From NCBI RefSeq assembly GCF_938045625.1, contig NZ_CALIAV010000028.1, forward strand, positions 1 through 22,657: a DNA stretch of 22,657 bases, written 5' to 3'. Position numbers and translations under genes: made by a program. A model generated the notes under the pieces. It searched no databases. It was not told where the DNA came from and saw only the letters and a program-made list of their open reading frames with translations. This document shows positions 13,922 to 22,635 of the stretch, piece after piece. Origin of the DNA: an uncultured Campylobacter sp. Its GTDB lineage: Bacteria; Campylobacterota; Campylobacteria; Campylobacterales; Campylobacteraceae. Position 1 is the stretch's first letter. Each line of letters opens with the position of its first letter.

Positions 13922-15688
13922 TTGGGCGATATAGTTAAAATTTTCGCCGACATAGGCGAAATATACCAAAAAGACGAAAAGCGTCTAAAAAACGAAGCCT
14001 ACAAATACGATGCAATCAAAGTATATCTCTGCGACACAGAAACCAAGCGAATAGAGCCGAATTTAAACATAAGCAAAGATGATCTGATAATATGTAGATT
14101 TGGCGTCGGAGCAAATTCCGGTAATCTATTTCCAAATTCTCAATTTTTAAACAAAGAAGTAAATAAAGACGAAGCTAAATTTATAAAAGGCGTTTTGAGA
14201 TCGGTTTCAAATTTGCTCTCGTTTTTTGAGCCGAGCAACATAGAAAAAGACGCTATTTTGTCTATGTTATCCAGTATAAATGAAGAATATTTCATCGACA
14301 TTATAGATGAGATCAAAGACCTTGATGAGCTAAAAAAAGAAAAAGGCAAAAAAGTAGCCACTTTTTTCTCGCTCTCATACAAGGGCAAGCCCGTTTCTGC
14401 CTATTTTAAGCAAATTTTTGAAAATCACATCAGCATAAAAGAGCAAAAATCATCCTACGGATACGATATTTTGACAAATGAAAAAGGTGTCGGCGGCGAT
14501 GCAAATTTAGCATTTTGCTCGGTAAACGAGATGCCAAATGGTATGCAATTTATCAAATCAAAACTACTGCCGCTAAGTACTATTAGCGCAAAAAAGGTAG
14601 AAAACGGCTTTAAAGCGATAAAAGATAAGCTATCGCATAATTTTTACGGTATGAAGATGACAATTTTGCCGACGATTTTGGGTAGCTCGGTGAATTTAGA
14701 AGAGATTGTAAAAATACTAGAAGAAACTTCAAAAAGCGATATGAAAAGTATTGAAATCGCCGAAGAAGTTATAAAATTTAGCATAAATGATTATCTTGAG
14801 ATCGCTGCTAAAAAGCAGGAAAAATTGCCTGTTTTAAATACGATTTTATTTTATACGCAAAGCAACGCAGCTATCGATTTAAAGCTTGCGATAGATGACG
14901 TTTTACCCTCTTTTATCTCCCATATTTCAAAATTAATGGGTGATTTTAACATAAAAGCTTTCTATGAAAAAAACAGCGGAACCGATGAGACGATATATCT
15001 TCAAAATTTATTTGAAGATAGACTAAGCGTGATGAGTTTTTTGCTGTCGCGAAATAAATTTGATTTAGAGATTATGATAGAAAGATATAGCGATCTGATT
15101 TGTTGCGGTAGCGTCAATAAAAGTTATGCAAAAAAATTGGAATGGAGCAAATACTTTAACGATTTTTATAAAGAAAGAACGTTTGAGAATATTGCAAAAT
15201 ATCAAAATTTTTTTAATGAGATCGACGTGTTAAATAAAAAACTAGTGTTTCAAAAGGAGTGCGATTTGGAAAATTTAACCGATAAAAAAGAACTGATTAA
15301 AGAGCTAATCAAAAATAGCGAATTTTTAAATCAAGACGACGCGCTTATTAGCGCTTATTTACTAGGTATGCTAAGCGCAGCTCTGATAAACTGGCAGCTC
15401 GGCGTTAACGGCGGCGTATCGTTTAGCAACTGGCTTGATAACTGCGGCTCAATAAGCAGGGAAAATTTGGAGCGAATTTGGACTAAGTGCGATGAGATGA
15501 TTAGAAAGCTTAAGGCAGCTTCTGGCAAACCAAATTCTAACGTTGAAAACATAAAAGAGTGTTTGATTGAAATTTTACCGCAAGTCTTTTCTAAAGAAGG
15601 AAAAATAGTAAAAAGCTCTCATACTACGCTTGCTTTTGCTATGGGCGGAAGTGATTATCGTAAGTTTCTAAAAGATAAGACAAAATAA
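13922..15688 (+). CDS. cas8b: type I-B Cascade large subunit Cas8b (Csh1 family)
   Basis: Protein of 588 residues, the large subunit of the type I-B Cascade complex, which recognises the PAM and helps open the target. It belongs to the Csh1/Cas8b group by length, place between cas6 and cas7, and features such as the LTNEKGVGGDANLAFCSVNE segment (about 181-200), the small LLGMLSAALINWQ helix near residue 485 and the SHTTLAFAMGGSDYRKF tail. It starts at TTG 13922 after AGGGGA (13911-13916), an alternative start that could lower translation from an otherwise very strong promoter. Cas8 proteins diverge quickly, so the call rests partly on context. The gene is markedly more AT-rich than cas1 and the flanking chromosome. 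Confidence 0.88.
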   Translation: MGDIVKIFADIGEIYQKDEKRLKNEAYKYDAIKVYLCDTETKRIEPNLNISKDDLIICRFGVGANSGNLFPNSQFLNKEVNKDEAKFIKGVLRSVSNLLSFFEPSNIEKDAILSMLSSINEEYFIDIIDEIKDLDELKKEKGKKVATFFSLSYKGKPVSAYFKQIFENHISIKEQKSSYGYDILTNEKGVGGDANLAFCSVNEMPNGMQFIKSKLLPLSTISAKKVENGFKAIKDKLSHNFYGMKMTILPTILGSSVNLEEIVKILEETSKSDMKSIEIAEEVIKFSINDYLEIAAKKQEKLPVLNTILFYTQSNAAIDLKLAIDDVLPSFISHISKLMGDFNIKAFYEKNSGTDETIYLQNLFEDRLSVMSFLLSRNKFDLEIMIERYSDLICCGSVNKSYAKKLEWSKYFNDFYKERTFENIAKYQNFFNEIDVLNKKLVFQKECDLENLTDKKELIKELIKNSEFLNQDDALISAYLLGMLSAALINWQLGVNGGVSFSNWLDNCGSISRENLERIWTKCDEMIRKLKAASGKPNSNVENIKECLIEILPQVFSKEGKIVKSSHTTLAFAMGGSDYRKFLKDKTK

Positions 15689-15702
15689 AAAAGGAGAATA
15701 AG

Positions 15703-16644
15703 ATGCAGAAAAAAGAGATACTTTTTTTATGGGACGGAGAGAACTGGAATCCAAACGGCGATATGCTAAAGGATAACGCTCCAAGATGCGATGATGAGAC
15801 CGGCATCGCCGAAGTAACAGACGTGCGCATAAAAAGAACAATCAGAGACGAGATTATGAAAAAAGATGAGGCGTCGATTTTTATAAAGGAGTATAGGATA
15901 GAAGACGTCGTACTAGACGCTAAAACGGCGATTAGACAAAGTATAAACATAAAGCAAAGCAAAAGCGAACTACAAAAAGAAATTTTGTCTAAATTTATCG
16001 ATATTCGCGCATTTGGAGGCGTCTTGCCGATTTCGGATAAAGACGAAATGAAACAGGATAAAGAGATAAAAACCGCGGGCGTTCAGTTTACCGGTCCGGT
16101 GCAGTTTAGATTAAGCAAATCTCTAAACAAGGTTGAGATAGAGCACGTAAGAGGAACCGGCGCTTTTGCCAGCGATTACGATCCAAAAGATCCTAAAAAG
16201 CAAAAAGATCAAGCGACTTTTAGAGAGGAAAAATTTTTAAAATACGCTATTTTTGCTACTTACGGCATTATCGATAACTACAATGCGGCAAAAACGGGCT
16301 TTAACGAAGCTGATGAGGCTAAAATTTTAAAAGCTTTGTGGCACGGCACTAAAAATTTAACGACTCGCTCCAAAATCGGCCAGACTCCAAGGTTTATGCT
16401 AATCATCACGTATAAGGACGATACGTTTGTGGGCGATCTAAACAATAGCATAAGCCTAAAAAGCGAAAAAGAAGATAGGGCGATAAGAAGCATTAATGAA
16501 TATACTATCGACTTTACAAATTTAAAAAATAAGCTCGCAAGATATGCTACAAATATAGAAAAAATAGAGTATATGAGCGATTATGATTTTGAAGCAAAAA
16601 ACAAAGCAAATTTTGACAGTAGCTGGAAAAAGATAGAGGCGTAA
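15703..16644 (+). CDS. cas7: type I-B Cascade backbone subunit Cas7 (Csh2)
   Basis: Protein of 313 residues forming the crRNA-binding backbone of Cascade. It has the Csh2 N-terminus: EILFLWDGENWNPNGDML (5-22), then PRCDDETGIAEVTDVRIKRTIRDEI (27-51), and later IDIRAFGGVLP (about 103-113) and GVQFTGPVQFRLSKSLN (about 126-142). ATG 15703 has a strong AAGGAG (15691-15696), fitting the need for several copies per complex. It begins 14 bases after cas8b and ends one base before cas5, so the three are cotranscribed. The gene is intact. Confidence 0.95.
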   Translation: MQKKEILFLWDGENWNPNGDMLKDNAPRCDDETGIAEVTDVRIKRTIRDEIMKKDEASIFIKEYRIEDVVLDAKTAIRQSINIKQSKSELQKEILSKFIDIRAFGGVLPISDKDEMKQDKEIKTAGVQFTGPVQFRLSKSLNKVEIEHVRGTGAFASDYDPKDPKKQKDQATFREEKFLKYAIFATYGIIDNYNAAKTGFNEADEAKILKALWHGTKNLTTRSKIGQTPRFMLIITYKDDTFVGDLNNSISLKSEKEDRAIRSINEYTIDFTNLKNKLARYATNIEKIEYMSDYDFEAKNKANFDSSWKKIEA

Positions 16645-16645
16645 A

Positions 16646-17356
16646 ATGAGCATTATTGCTTTTAGATTATTCGGCGATTATGCTCATTTCTCGCATCCGG
16701 CGACGATTTATTCTAGCCTGACCTATCCGGTGCCGCCAAAGACAGCTATGATGGGCTTTTTAGGCGCCGTTATAGGCGAGGAGGAGTATTTTAAACTATC
16801 CGGTATCAAATACAGCATAAAAATAGATAGACAAATTTTAAAAAAAAGTTTTGTTTTTAACGGTATAAAATTTGCTCTCTCAAGCAATATGCACATAGAG
16901 GAAGGCTACCAAAACGCAAAGGAGAAAAAGCAGTTTTACAGAGAGCTCATCTGCTCGCCGTCTTATGTCGTATTTTTAAATTTAGAAAATTTAGAGCAAA
17001 GCTACCGGGATAAGATAATTTCAAATTTAAAAGAACATAAAATTGCCTTTACGCCGTATCTTGGGATAAACTTTTGTATAGCCGATTTTAGCTGGATCGA
17101 TATAAAAATATGCGAAAAAATATCGCAAGATGAAAGTTTTATAAATACATTTACGCTTATGGACGACTTTATTTTTGACGGTATTAATGAAAATGCGAAA
17201 TTAACTACGGCTAAAATGCCTTGCGACTGCGAAAATGGACGAATTTTTAAAGATTTTAAAGACTTTGTAATGGAAATAAACGGCAAAGAACCCATAAAAT
17301 CTAAAAATCATGGAAATATATACCGGATAAACGATGAAAGAGTCTATTTTATTTGA
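16646..17356 (+). CDS. cas5: type I-B Cascade subunit Cas5
   Basis: Protein of 236 residues that caps the 5' handle of the crRNA in Cascade. It has the Cas5 N-terminal RAMP fold: SIIAFRLFGDYAHFSHPATI (2-21), then TYPVPPKTAMMGFLGAVIGEE (26-46), a strong family signature. The ATG lies one base after the cas7 stop. The last 23 bases overlap the start of cas3 in another frame, so translation of cas3 is likely coupled to it. In type I-B Cas5 is normally not the processing nuclease because Cas6 is present, as here. Confidence 0.93.
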   Translation: MSIIAFRLFGDYAHFSHPATIYSSLTYPVPPKTAMMGFLGAVIGEEEYFKLSGIKYSIKIDRQILKKSFVFNGIKFALSSNMHIEEGYQNAKEKKQFYRELICSPSYVVFLNLENLEQSYRDKIISNLKEHKIAFTPYLGINFCIADFSWIDIKICEKISQDESFINTFTLMDDFIFDGINENAKLTTAKMPCDCENGRIFKDFKDFVMEINGKEPIKSKNHGNIYRINDERVYFI

Positions 17357-19532
17357 CGAGTTTTGGTCTCATCCAAATAAACTTTTAGAAAATCATATAA
17401 AAAATATGATCTCTGCCGGCGACGAAGAGCTGGATAAGCAGGTTAAGCTCTATCACGATATCGCAAAACTAAAAAATAATTTTCAAATTTACATCAGAGA
17501 CACCTCAAACGACAAGCTGGATAAAAACCACTCACTTCTGTCGGCATATTTTTTCATATTAAACTCAAAATTTGATGAAATACCAACCCTATTTGGCTTT
17601 CTTGCCATTGTTTCGCACCACGGTGACGCGGTAAATTTAATGACGCTAGCCAGGGAAGCTAATAAATTTTTTAAAAACTCAAAAGAGCTAGAATACTGGG
17701 AAGAAGTAGCTAACGCGGCTAAAAATACCCAGGTTTATTCGGGATTATCTATAAAAAAAGATGAGTTTTTATATAGGGCGGAACGGCTTCGCCAATACTT
17801 AATTTTATTGCAATACAGATACAAATTTACTTATAGTGATTTTATAAATTTCAAAAGTCTATACTCAAATTTGGTTTATAGCGATAAATTTGAGGCTATC
17901 TTTAGCATGCCAAAACAGGAAACTAAAAATATACCGATAGATGCTTTAGAGGGGAATATCAAAACTTTGCCGCCAAATAAAAAGCGAGATGAGTTTAGAA
18001 ATTTTGTTTTAAACAACTTTGACGAAGATTACAAACTTTTTACTTTGACTGCGCCGACTGGCTACGGCAAGACCTTGACTGCTCTAAATTTTGCCTTGAA
18101 ATTTAATAAATCTCGCATAATTTATGCGCTTCCTTTCACTTCGATAATTGATCAGACCTACGATATTATCGCAAAAATTTATAAAAATAGCGATATTTCG
18201 GTTGGCAAGGCTCACCACAAAACGACGATAGACGAAAAAAATCTGACCGAAGATGATAGGTACTCTAAGATCAAATTTTTGATGGAATCTTTTAGCGGCG
18301 AGATAAACGTAACTACGCTTTATCAGCTTATATTTGCGCTATTTGGCAATAAAAACAAAGACAACGTCAAATTTAATCAGCTCAAAAATAGCGTCGTTAT
18401 CATCGACGAGGCGCAAGCAATCCCATATAATTTTAGAAAAGATTTTATCCTGCTTTGCGAGATCATCTCGCAGCGGCTCGGCACTATTTTTATATTTATG
18501 TCGGCGACGATGCCTGTTATTAAAAGCGAAAATTTTAAAGAAATTTCAAATTTAGAGTATTTTTCAAAGCAGGATAGATACGTCATAAAATGGCTTGACG
18601 TAAGCGGCGAAGAGGGGCTTTTGGAGAAAATTTGCGGAATCGCAAGGGATAAAAATACCCTCGTCGTCGTAAATACGATCAAAAAAGCGCAGGAGCTGTT
18701 CGTAAAACTAAGAGATAAATTTAGCTGCTTTTGCCTAAACGGATATATGTATGATGATCACAAACGCGCTACTATCGAGGCGGTAAGGTGCGCAATAGAT
18801 AAAAGTAAAGACGATCCGCTTGCGAGTAAAATTTTACTAATTTCCACGCAGTCTATCGAGGCGGGAGTGGATCTTGATTTTGACGTTGGATTTCGCGAAG
18901 TTGCGCCCATTAGCTCGATTATACAGACCGCAGGCCGCGTAAATAGGCATTTTGGAGAAATCCGCGGCGAGCTATACGTCTTTCCCGAAATAAGTAAATT
19001 TACAAATTTGATTTATGGCGATTTATATAAAGTAAGCGGAACTATTTTGGAGGATTTTAGACGAAAAGAGGTGCGAGAGAGCGAAATTTTAGAAATTTCA
19101 AATTTGTATTTTCAAAAAATCAGCAATCAACTGGAAAATTTATATATAGAAAGCGAGATAAAAAAGCTAGAATTCGAAAATATAAATCAAAAAATCGAAG
19201 AAATTATGAACGATAACTGCAAACAAACGCTAATAATCGAAGCTAAAGAAAATTTTATTAAGGATTTTGAAGCTAAAATTTTAGAAATTAAAAATAGCTC
19301 AAATGGCGAATTTACGATACGAGATATTTTAAAAAACCACATCAGAAAGTTATCGAAATTTAGCATAAACGTAATACTAAAAGATAAAGAGAAATTATTA
19401 CCGAATTTAAGGCAAATACGCGGGCTAAAAGATATGTTTTATCTACCGTTTGGCTCGTATTATTTTTATAGCGCGGATTACGGGCTTAAAAAAGATACAA
19501 ATTTAGACATCACGGACGAGGTATTTGACTAA
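17334..19532 (+). CDS. cas3: CRISPR nuclease-helicase Cas3 (HD and DEAD-like domains fused)
   Basis: Protein of 732 residues that unwinds and degrades the target DNA after Cascade binds. The N-terminal HD nuclease carries H21, the H41-D42 pair in LYHDIAKL, H66 and H95-H96 in SHHGD. The helicase part has Walker A TAPTGYGKT (239-247), DEAQ (358-361), SAT (390-392), STQSIEAGVDLD (504-515) and QTAGRVNR (531-538), so both activities look intact. The gene starts 23 bases inside cas5 without a strong ribosome-binding site of its own and ends in TAATG, overlapping the cas4 start by one base. AT-rich like cas8b. Confidence 0.95.
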   Translation: MKESILFDEFWSHPNKLLENHIKNMISAGDEELDKQVKLYHDIAKLKNNFQIYIRDTSNDKLDKNHSLLSAYFFILNSKFDEIPTLFGFLAIVSHHGDAVNLMTLAREANKFFKNSKELEYWEEVANAAKNTQVYSGLSIKKDEFLYRAERLRQYLILLQYRYKFTYSDFINFKSLYSNLVYSDKFEAIFSMPKQETKNIPIDALEGNIKTLPPNKKRDEFRNFVLNNFDEDYKLFTLTAPTGYGKTLTALNFALKFNKSRIIYALPFTSIIDQTYDIIAKIYKNSDISVGKAHHKTTIDEKNLTEDDRYSKIKFLMESFSGEINVTTLYQLIFALFGNKNKDNVKFNQLKNSVVIIDEAQAIPYNFRKDFILLCEIISQRLGTIFIFMSATMPVIKSENFKEISNLEYFSKQDRYVIKWLDVSGEEGLLEKICGIARDKNTLVVVNTIKKAQELFVKLRDKFSCFCLNGYMYDDHKRATIEAVRCAIDKSKDDPLASKILLISTQSIEAGVDLDFDVGFREVAPISSIIQTAGRVNRHFGEIRGELYVFPEISKFTNLIYGDLYKVSGTILEDFRRKEVRESEILEISNLYFQKISNQLENLYIESEIKKLEFENINQKIEEIMNDNCKQTLIIEAKENFIKDFEAKILEIKNSSNGEFTIRDILKNHIRKLSKFSINVILKDKEKLLPNLRQIRGLKDMFYLPFGSYYFYSADYGLKKDTNLDITDEVFD

Positions 19533-20032
19533 TGTTTTGCAAAGACCAAATCACCGGTACGCTTGTGAATTATTATGTCACCTGCAAACGTGAGGCGTGG
19601 CTTTATGCGCACCATATCCACGCAGATCAAGAGGATGAAAACGTGCTGATGGGCAAGGCGCTAGCGGAAATCAAAGAGCGCGATTTGCAGGACTTTGCAT
19701 TTTCAAATTTAAAATTCGACAAACTTTCCAAGCAGCGCGGACATTATCTCATCACTGAATACAAAAAGAGTATAAAAAACGAGCTTGCGGGCAAGATGCA
19801 GCTACTTTTTTACATCTATCTTTTAAAAACGGGCTTAAATTTAAAAGAGGTAAAAGGCAAACTAATCAGCGGTAAAAAGGTGATTTTGGTGGATGATAGC
19901 AGTGAAAATTTCGCTCTAATCGAGCAAATTTTAAGCGAGATAACGACTCTCGTAAATCTAGAGCGACCGCCGAAATTTACGCAGGGTAAATTTTGCGCAA
20001 ACTGCGCTTATAGCGGATACTGCGTGAGTTAA
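19532..20032 (+). CDS. cas4: Cas4 nuclease (RecB-like, Fe-S)
   Basis: Protein of 166 residues that trims new spacers and helps choose their PAM. It has the four-cysteine iron-sulphur set (C18 and C155, C158, C164) and the RecB-type nuclease residues D63 (LKFDKL), E76-x-K78 (TEYKKS) and Q90 (MQLLFYIYLL). The histidine usually found in the N-terminal G-x-x-x-H-E motif appears to be alanine (G41-K-A-L-A45-E46), which could weaken metal binding or just be a drift of alignment. The ATG overlaps the cas3 stop (TAATG). It is followed by cas2 and then cas1, an order different from the usual cas4-cas1-cas2. Confidence 0.9.
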   Translation: MFCKDQITGTLVNYYVTCKREAWLYAHHIHADQEDENVLMGKALAEIKERDLQDFAFSNLKFDKLSKQRGHYLITEYKKSIKNELAGKMQLLFYIYLLKTGLNLKEVKGKLISGKKVILVDDSSENFALIEQILSEITTLVNLERPPKFTQGKFCANCAYSGYCVS

Positions 20033-20043
20033 AATTTAGAAAA

Positions 20044-20322
20044 ATGTACGTGATTTTATTTTACGACATCGCCGGCGCCGAGCAAAAAGAGAAAAACAAC
20101 GCAAACCGCATCAGAAAGGCGGTCGAGAAGTTTTTGCCGCGAGTGCAGTTTTCCGTTTTTGAAGGCGAGATTCGCGAGAGCGATTTTAAAAAACTAAGCG
20201 CGATTTTGCAAAAAGAGTGCATTACGCAGCTCGATTCTATCGTGATTTATACGTTTAATTCGCTGAAATACTCCAAGCGTATCGTAATCGGGCAGGATAA
20301 AAGCGGCGCGCTGTTTAGCTAA
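20044..20322 (+). CDS. cas2: CRISPR adaptation protein Cas2
   Basis: Protein of 92 residues with the Cas2 ferredoxin-like start MYVILFYDIAG (the conserved Asp at position 8) and the DSIVIYTF strand near residue 64. Two Cas2 dimers of Cas1 and one of Cas2 make the integrase; Cas2 is the structural core. The ATG is 11 bases after the cas4 stop, and no good ribosome-binding site precedes it, so it probably depends on coupling to cas4. It comes before cas1, which is unusual. It is intact and of normal length. Confidence 0.92.
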   Translation: MYVILFYDIAGAEQKEKNNANRIRKAVEKFLPRVQFSVFEGEIRESDFKKLSAILQKECITQLDSIVIYTFNSLKYSKRIVIGQDKSGALFS

Positions 20323-20388
20323 ATTTGCTCGCGTAAATTTACTGAGTTTGGCGGCGCTTGAAATCCCGGCTAAATTTAAGGAAAAAAG

Positions 20389-21387
20389 ATGCAAAAAAGC
20401 GACAGAACGCATTTTATTTTGAGCGCAGGCAGGCTTCGCAGGCAAGATAACAATATCTATTTTGATAAATTTGACGATGCGGGCGCGGTCGTCGCCAGTA
20501 AAATTTTGCCGATAAATGCGATCGATGAAATTTACGTGCTGGCAAAAGTGCAGATCGACACCTACACTATGGCGTTTCTGGCCGACAACAACGTCCTTTT
20601 GCACATTTTTAGTCCTTATCAGAGCTTCCGCGGAAACTTTTATCCAAACACCTCAAACTCGGTCAATAAAAGCGGCTTCGTGCTACTAAATCAGGTCCGC
20701 GCCTTTGACGATCCCATTAAACGCGTCTACATCGCCCGCGAGATCACTCGCGCGCACATCCTAAACGACGCGGCAAACTGCAAAAGGCACGGCGTAAAAT
20801 TTGACGTATCGCCCCACATAGAGGCGCTAAACGCCGCCGCGGATGTGCCTGCGATAATGGCTGTGGAAGGGGCGTTTCAAAAGCTATACTACGAAAAATG
20901 GAACGAAATAATCGCGGATCAAAAAAGTTTTAAATTTACCGTCCGCTCCAAGCGCCCGCCCGCCGATAAAATCAACAGCTTCATAAGCTACGTAAATACG
21001 CGCATTTATAACGTCTGCCTCAGCGAAATTTACAAAACCGAGCTTGACCCGCGCATCGGCTTTTTGCATGAGCCAAACTACCGCGCTCTGAGCCTGCACC
21101 TCGATCTTGCCGAGATTTTTAAGCCGATTTTGGGCGATACGCTGATTTTTAATATGCTAAATAAAAAGGAGATCACGGCAAAGGACTTTCAAACGGACGC
21201 CGGTCGGATAAAATTTAGCAACGACGCCGTGCAAAAGATCGAGCTAAAAATGATCGCAAGGCTTGGAGAAACGGTCTCGCTGGGCGGGCGCGATCTCACA
21301 TGGCGGCAGGTGATCCGCCGCGAGGCAAATCAGATCAAGAAATACGTTTGTGAAGGCGCGCCCTACGAGGGATTTAGGTGGGGGTAA
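20389..21387 (+). CDS. cas1: CRISPR adaptation integrase Cas1 (type I-B)
   Basis: Protein of 332 residues, the integrase that inserts spacers at the leader-proximal repeat. Catalytic residues are present: E160 in VEGAFQKLYYEKW, H227 in GFLHEPN, and D239 with E242 in HLDLAEIFKP. ATG 20389 has AAGGA upstream; a 66-base gap separates it from cas2. Its base composition is closer to the host average than that of cas8b to cas3. The leader and array follow directly, the normal place for the adaptation module. Confidence 0.95.
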   Translation: MQKSDRTHFILSAGRLRRQDNNIYFDKFDDAGAVVASKILPINAIDEIYVLAKVQIDTYTMAFLADNNVLLHIFSPYQSFRGNFYPNTSNSVNKSGFVLLNQVRAFDDPIKRVYIAREITRAHILNDAANCKRHGVKFDVSPHIEALNAAADVPAIMAVEGAFQKLYYEKWNEIIADQKSFKFTVRSKRPPADKINSFISYVNTRIYNVCLSEIYKTELDPRIGFLHEPNYRALSLHLDLAEIFKPILGDTLIFNMLNKKEITAKDFQTDAGRIKFSNDAVQKIELKMIARLGETVSLGGRDLTWRQVIRREANQIKKYVCEGAPYEGFRWG

Positions 21388-21685
21388 ATTTGATATTTTG
21401 TCGGTAAGGGCCAGCAAAAGGTCGCGGTTGCATTTTGATGATTTGATTGTGCGAAGCGACTTCATTAAAAACGGATTGCTAAATCGCTACGGCGTGCTAG
21501 CGGCATTTGATTTCTGGGTATCATTTTGAAATCTAAACCATGTCGATAAAGCTTTTTCTAAGATTTTAGAAATAATGAAATTTGGGGCATTTCGTATCGA
21601 TGTTATTTTACTTTTTATGCAAATTTAAGGCGTAAAAATATAGACTCTTAGTTTTAATAGCCCTAAAAATGTATATTTTGGTGCT
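21388..21685 (+). promoter_or_regulatory. CRISPR leader
   Basis: A 298-base, mostly AT-rich stretch without a gene between cas1 and the first repeat. The repeat orientation (GAAAC at the 3' end) makes this the leader side, where new spacers enter and the array promoter lies. Candidate -10 boxes are TATAGA (21639-21644) and TATATT (21672-21677); the first leaves a better leader length. A 7-bp inverted repeat (TTTCTAA 21555-21561, TTAGAAA 21566-21572) could bind a protein or end cas1 transcription. Confidence 0.7.
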
Positions 21686-22635
21686 GTTAAAATTTACTCC
21701 GTTGGAGTTTGAAACTTTATACAGTATAGCCCAAATAAACATTTATAGTTGTTAAAATTTACTCCGTTGGAGTTTGAAACACAGAAACAATAAAAAGCCG
21801 CCGACGGCAAAGCCAACGTTAAAATTTACTCCGTTGGAGTTTGAAACTCTGCGCTTGGTGTATTTAAAGCTTTTTGGGACGTTGTTAAAATTTACTCCGT
21901 TGGAGTTTGAAACAAGGGTTTAACCGATTCATCAGGCTCTAGCAATGAGAGTTAAAATTTACTCCGTTGGAGTTTGAAACAATACCTTTTTTCGGTCGAG
22001 CAAGATCAAGAAATCGGTTAAAATTTACTCCGTTGGAGTTTGAAACTTGCTTGACCCCGTGATCGCGGTTGCGGTTCTTATGAGTTAAAATTTACTCCGT
22101 TGGAGTTTGAAACGCTTCAAGCGTATCCGGCTTTGAAGTTTGAGGGTTTTGTTAAAATTTACTCCGTTGGAGTTTGAAACGCTTCTCGCCGCTAGCCCTT
22201 GCTCCGTCCATGCCGGTTAAAATTTACTCCGTTGGAGTTTGAAACCCACGCTTGCCGTATGAAGCCCCCGAAGCATAAGGTTAAAATTTACTCCGTTGGA
22301 GTTTGAAACATAATGGCGGTTCGTCTGATAGGCCTCGTGCTTTGTTAAAATTTACTCCGTTGGAGTTTGAAACAAGTGATTGTTAAAAATACGCCCTTTT
22401 GCTGATAGTTAAAATTTACTCCGTTGGAGTTTGAAACGCTCTTCGTAAGGGATGATTGTTTCGTAGAAACAATGTTAAAATTTACTCCGTTGGAGTTTGA
22501 AACTAGAAGAGCTACGAGTTCCAACGCAGAGCAACACGCCGTTAAAATTTACTCCGTTGGAGTTTGAAACATGTAAATGCCGAGTCTAACAAGGTTAATA
22601 AAGTCGTTAAAATTTACTCCGTTGGAGTTTGAAAC
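21686..22635 (+). CRISPR. type I-B CRISPR array, 15 repeats, 14 complete spacers
   Basis: Fifteen identical 30-base repeats start with GTTAAAATTT and end with GTTTGAAAC. They begin at 21686, 21751, 21818, 21884, 21951, 22017, 22084, 22151, 22216, 22280, 22344, 22408, 22474, 22541 and 22606. Spacers are 35, 37, 36, 37, 36, 37, 37, 35, 34, 34, 34, 36, 37 and 35 bases. Each repeat holds a 5-bp hairpin, ACTCC-GTT-GGAGT, leaving the 8-base handle TTTGAAAC after Cas6 cutting at its base. The last 22 bases (22636-22657) are a partial spacer or flank, so the array may continue past the window. No repeat is degenerate, so the trailer end has probably not been reached. Confidence 0.98.
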
